DNA from: Alphaproteobacteria bacterium
Lineage (GTDB): Bacteria > Pseudomonadota > Alphaproteobacteria > Sphingomonadales > Rhodothalassiaceae
Assembly: GCA_003695555.1 (NCBI GenBank)
Contig: RFIU01000124.1
Coordinates: 1 to 7,630, forward strand
DNA: 7,630 nucleotides
Reading direction: 5' to 3'
Part shown: in pieces, positions 4,943 to 7,630 of the stretch
How the letters are laid out: each line of letters starts with the position of its first letter
Position numbering within the stretch: position 1 is the first letter of the stretch
Position numbers and translations under genes: made by a program
The notes under the pieces: generated by a model
Seen by the model: only the letters and a program-made list of their open reading frames with translations
Databases searched by the model: none
What the model was told of the DNA's origin: nothing

Positions 4943-5956
4943 ATGAAGATTGCCGTCAGCGCCACGGCACGAGCCAATGAGCGCCGCCGTCGTCCGTTCG
5001 AGGCCATCAGCCGGGGAGCAGGAATCTTGATTGCGTCGCGCCGAGCCTTCGCCGTGTTCCTCACTTTCGTCATCATCACCCCGACAGCCATTGGTCTCCT
5101 GGCGCCGCCGGTGTTCGCCGCCGCATCCACCCCGCCCGAGCCGGCTGCCGTCCGGTTCGTCACCTGGCTGCCGCTGCTGATCGGCGCAGGGGCGCTCGCC
5201 GGCTTCCTTGCCGGCCTGCTCGGCATCGGCGGCGGCATCGTCATGACTCCTGTGCTCTTCCTTGTCCTGGGCCGGCTTGATGTGCCGGCAGAATGGCACA
5301 TGCACATGGTGGTGGCGACATCGCTTGCGGTGATCGTGCCGACCGGTCTGACTTCGGCGCGCGCCCACTGGCGTCGGCACAGCCTGGATCCCGCCATTCT
5401 TCGGCGCTGGGCGCCCTGGATCGCCGTTGGCGCACTGTCGGGAACACTGCTCGCCCGGCATCTGACGAGCGAAACGATGGGCGACATCTTCGGTGTCGTT
5501 GCCGCCCTGCTCGGGGTCAAGATGCTACTCCCGCTGGACCGCCTGCGGCTTGGTGACACGCTGCCCGAGCGACGGATCGCGGACATCTTTCCGTTCTCCG
5601 TCGGCATGCTTTCCAGTCTGATGGGGATCGGCGGGGCGACCTTCACGGTGCCCTGGCTTACTCTTTTCGGTATTCCGATTCATCGGGCCGTCGGCACCGC
5701 CTCGGCGATCGGCGTAATGATCGCCCTGATCGGGGTCGCCGGCTATGTGGCCGGCGGCAGCAACCTCGGAATCGGGACGGCGGTGCCCTGGCATCTCGGC
5801 TTCGTGCATCTGCCGGCCGCCCTGGGAATCGCACCGGCAGCGATGCTGGCCGCGCCCTGGGGAGCCCGCGCGGCGCACGCTCTGCCGCATCGGGCGCTCT
5901 CGGCAGTCTTCGGCGTCTTTCTGCTCCTCGCAGCCGCGCGCATCGCCGCCGGTTGA
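4943..5956 (+). CDS. TauE/SafE-family membrane transporter (probable sulfite/organosulfonate-type anion exporter)
   Basis: From ATG 4943 the product is 337 residues. Its two internally related halves each carry the family's Gly-rich signature at the start of a helix: GFLAGLLGIGGGIVMTPVL (about 87-105) and GMLSSLMGIGGATFTVPWL (about 221-239). The second is followed by IHRAVGTASAIG. About eight to nine hydrophobic spans are visible (roughly 35-54, 74-110, 122-138, 156-172, 180-196, 216-242, 250-270, 285-306, 318-334). Family members move sulfite, sulfoacetate or other small anions across the inner membrane; the substrate here is not evident and no sulfur genes are adjacent. The start is uncertain. 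ATG 4943 has no good binding site, GTG 4901 is also in frame, and TTG 5027 has GGGGAG 8 bases upstream and would start just before the first hydrophobic span (309 residues). Gene spacing (71 bp from the previous stop) suggests its own promoter. Confidence 0.85.
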   Translation: MKIAVSATARANERRRRPFEAISRGAGILIASRRAFAVFLTFVIITPTAIGLLAPPVFAAASTPPEPAAVRFVTWLPLLIGAGALAGFLAGLLGIGGGIVMTPVLFLVLGRLDVPAEWHMHMVVATSLAVIVPTGLTSARAHWRRHSLDPAILRRWAPWIAVGALSGTLLARHLTSETMGDIFGVVAALLGVKMLLPLDRLRLGDTLPERRIADIFPFSVGMLSSLMGIGGATFTVPWLTLFGIPIHRAVGTASAIGVMIALIGVAGYVAGGSNLGIGTAVPWHLGFVHLPAALGIAPAAMLAAPWGARAAHALPHRALSAVFGVFLLLAAARIAAG

Positions 5957-6087
5957 CGGGTGGCGAGGCGCCGCCGCCCTCTTGCACCGCAACAAAAGCT
6001 GGTCTAGCTCCTTGGGGGGAGCAGGTGGCGGGCGTCCTCGTCGCGGCATCTCGCGCCGCCTTTCATTGGACACGACAGGGGATCGCC

Positions 6088-7630
6088 ATGGACGATTTCA
6101 GGCCCGTTCCGCTGGCCGAGGGGTTTGCGCGCCCGAGCGAAGAGGACTGGCGTGCACTGGTCGAAAGGGCGCTCAAGGGCGCGCCATTCGAGCGGCTCGT
6201 CTCGCGCAGCGACGACGGGATCGAAATCCGCCCTCTCTATACCCGCCGGGATATCGCGATCGAGCAGGACCCGTCCGGTTTTCCGGGTCTTTCCCCCCAT
6301 CTGCGCGGCGCGAAGGCCGACGAGCGTCCCTTCGCCCTCATGCAGCGCGTCGATCATCCCGATCCCGAGGTTGCGCGCCGACAGGCGCTCGCCGATCTCG
6401 AAGGGGGTGCCCATGGTCTGGTGCTGGTGATCGATGACGGCCGCCCGATCGAGACGGGCGGAGAAGGTGTCGTGCTCGGCATTGCGCCGGGGGGCGGGAC
6501 AGACACCGAGGGGCGCCTTGGCGAACTGCTTGATGGCGTGCGCCTCGACCTGGCCCCTGTTGCCCTGGAAGCCGGCGCGGCTGGGAGCGAGGTGGCGCGC
6601 GCCTTCCTTCGCCTGCTGAAGAAAGGGGAGCAGCCGGTGGAAAGGTCGGCCGGCGGGGGGGTCATTCATGATCTCGGCTTCGACCCGCTCGCCGAAACTG
6701 CGCGTCAGGGCTATGCGCAAGCAGCGGCCGAACGGGCAGTCGCCGAAGCGCTGGATTTTTTGGACATCGGGGGCGGGCGGGCGGCGCCGGTGCGTCTGCT
6801 GCGCCTGTCGGGACGCGTCTGGCACGATGCCGGGGCGAGCGAGGCGCAGGAGCTGGCGATCCTGTTGGCGAACGGTGTCTTCTGGCTGCGTCGTTTGGAA
6901 GCCTTGGGCATCGCGCCCGAACGCTCGGCGGCCCTGATCGGATTTCATCTGATGGCCGATGCCGATCTGACGTTCACGATCGCGCGCATAAGGGTGATGC
7001 GGGCGTTGTGGCGACGGCTGCTCTCCGCCTGCGGGGTCGCCGGCGTCGAACGCCACGAGCCGCATATCTTGGCCGAAACCGCGCCACGCATGTTCACGCG
7101 CTACGATCCCTGGGTGAACATCCTGCGGGCGACCATCGCGGTTCAGGGTGCGATGCTGGGCGGCGCGAGGGCGATCAGCGTTCGCCATCACTTGGATGCG
7201 CTGGCTCCCGGTGATGATCTCGCCCGCCGGATCTCGCGCAATATCGCGATCATCTGTTCGGAAGAGTCCCACCTGCGACAGGTCATCGACATCGCCGGCG
7301 GCAGTTTCGCTATCGAGACTCTGACCCGCGAGCTTGCCGGGCGAGCCTGGGAGCTGTTCCGCAGGATCGAAGGTGAAGGCGGTCTCGATGCGGCACTGTC
7401 GGCCGGCAGCATTCACGAAACGCTCGACGCGATGGCCGAACGCCGCCGCCGGCTGGTGGCGACGCGGGCCCGTCCGATCACCGGGGTGAGCGAATTCCCT
7501 GATCTGAAGGAAGAACTGCCCGCCGGCCTGCCGGCCGACCGCGCGGCACTGCGGGCGGAGCGCGAGCAGGAGCGCTTCGGCCTGCCGGACTCGCACGGGG
7601 GTGGCAAACAGAAGGTGGCCGCCCGCCCGC
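6088..7630 (+). CDS. mutA: Methylmalonyl-CoA mutase small (beta) subunit, 3' truncated by window
   Basis: The frame is open from ATG 6088 to the window end (514 complete codons). AGGGG stands 6 bases before the ATG. The mutase interconverts (R)-methylmalonyl-CoA and succinyl-CoA in propionyl-CoA metabolism. The large subunit MutB binds cobalamin and substrate, while this subunit is a non-catalytic partner. Support: N-terminal PSEEDWRALVERALKGAPFERLVSR and LYTRRD typical of the family start; MFTRYDPWVNILRATIAVQGAMLGGARAISV (from about residue 335), the core barrel signature; and IDIAGGSFAIETLTRELAGRAWELFRRIE. In the catalytic subunit these segments are much closer to consensus (for example DPAGGS). 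Long divergent Gly/Ala-rich stretches (about 110-230) point to the small subunit. The C-terminal cobalamin-like domain would lie beyond the window. The large subunit gene is expected just downstream, but that cannot be seen. Confidence 0.9.
   Translation, partial: MDDFRPVPLAEGFARPSEEDWRALVERALKGAPFERLVSRSDDGIEIRPLYTRRDIAIEQDPSGFPGLSPHLRGAKADERPFALMQRVDHPDPEVARRQALADLEGGAHGLVLVIDDGRPIETGGEGVVLGIAPGGGTDTEGRLGELLDGVRLDLAPVALEAGAAGSEVARAFLRLLKKGEQPVERSAGGGVIHDLGFDPLAETARQGYAQAAAERAVAEALDFLDIGGGRAAPVRLLRLSGRVWHDAGASEAQELAILLANGVFWLRRLEALGIAPERSAALIGFHLMADADLTFTIARIRVMRALWRRLLSACGVAGVERHEPHILAETAPRMFTRYDPWVNILRATIAVQGAMLGGARAISVRHHLDALAPGDDLARRISRNIAIICSEESHLRQVIDIAGGSFAIETLTRELAGRAWELFRRIEGEGGLDAALSAGSIHETLDAMAERRRRLVATRARPITGVSEFPDLKEELPAGLPADRAALRAEREQERFGLPDSHGGGKQKVAARP

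Noticed and set aside
6007..6022. GCTCC/GGAGC hairpin between the transporter and mutA as terminator or riboswitch part
   Set aside because: The stem is only 5 bp with no T-run, and nothing resembling a cobalamin riboswitch is visible in the 131-bp gap.
6004..7596. Long antisense reading frame (530 codons) opposite mutA
   Set aside because: mutA motifs are unambiguous on the plus strand. The antisense product shows no family signature and is a GC-bias shadow.

Overview
The window looks like part of a chromosome from a high-GC alphaproteobacterium, probably of the Hyphomicrobiales (rhizobial) type. I infer this from GC-rich third codon positions, from strong purine-rich ribosome binding sites (GGGGAGGG occurs three times ahead of starts), and from family resemblances. 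These include an alphaproteobacterial-style XRE/S24 regulator and a split methylmalonyl-CoA mutase small subunit. No species can be named from the sequence alone.

Layout, left to right. (1) 1-267 (+) is the C-terminal end of threonine synthase (thrC). It converges, 12 bp apart, on a minus-strand radical SAM gene (280-1236) of unknown substrate with a Cys-rich C-terminus. (2) A 255-bp divergent promoter region (1237-1491) separates that gene from a plus-strand GlpQ-type glycerophosphodiester phosphodiesterase (1492-2601). The region holds a perfect 7-bp stem-loop and a perfect 13-bp dyad. (3) Downstream of glpQ is an easily missed 30-codon reading frame (2703-2795) for a single-span membrane peptide with an excellent ribosome binding site, followed by a 10-codon mini-frame. 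(4) A minus-strand XRE/S24 regulator (2882-3616) appears to have lost both residues of its Ser-Lys protease dyad. It is divergent from an unrecognised 302-residue gene (3963-4871) that carries an in-frame triplicated 18-bp repeat. The relatively AT-rich region between them (3617-3962) is full of small dyads that look like operators. (5) 4943-5956 encodes a TauE/SafE-family anion exporter. (6) 6088 to the window end is the 5' part of mutA, the non-catalytic small subunit of methylmalonyl-CoA mutase.

The ends are central metabolism (threonine synthesis, propionyl/methylmalonyl-CoA metabolism). The middle is a mosaic of short, mostly monocistronic genes in alternating orientation. No tRNA, rRNA, insertion sequence or CRISPR array was seen. 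The least explained part is the regulator/operator/orphan-gene unit at 2882-4871. The small membrane peptide after glpQ is the most likely unannotated gene. There is no clear evidence of a complete new multi-gene system.
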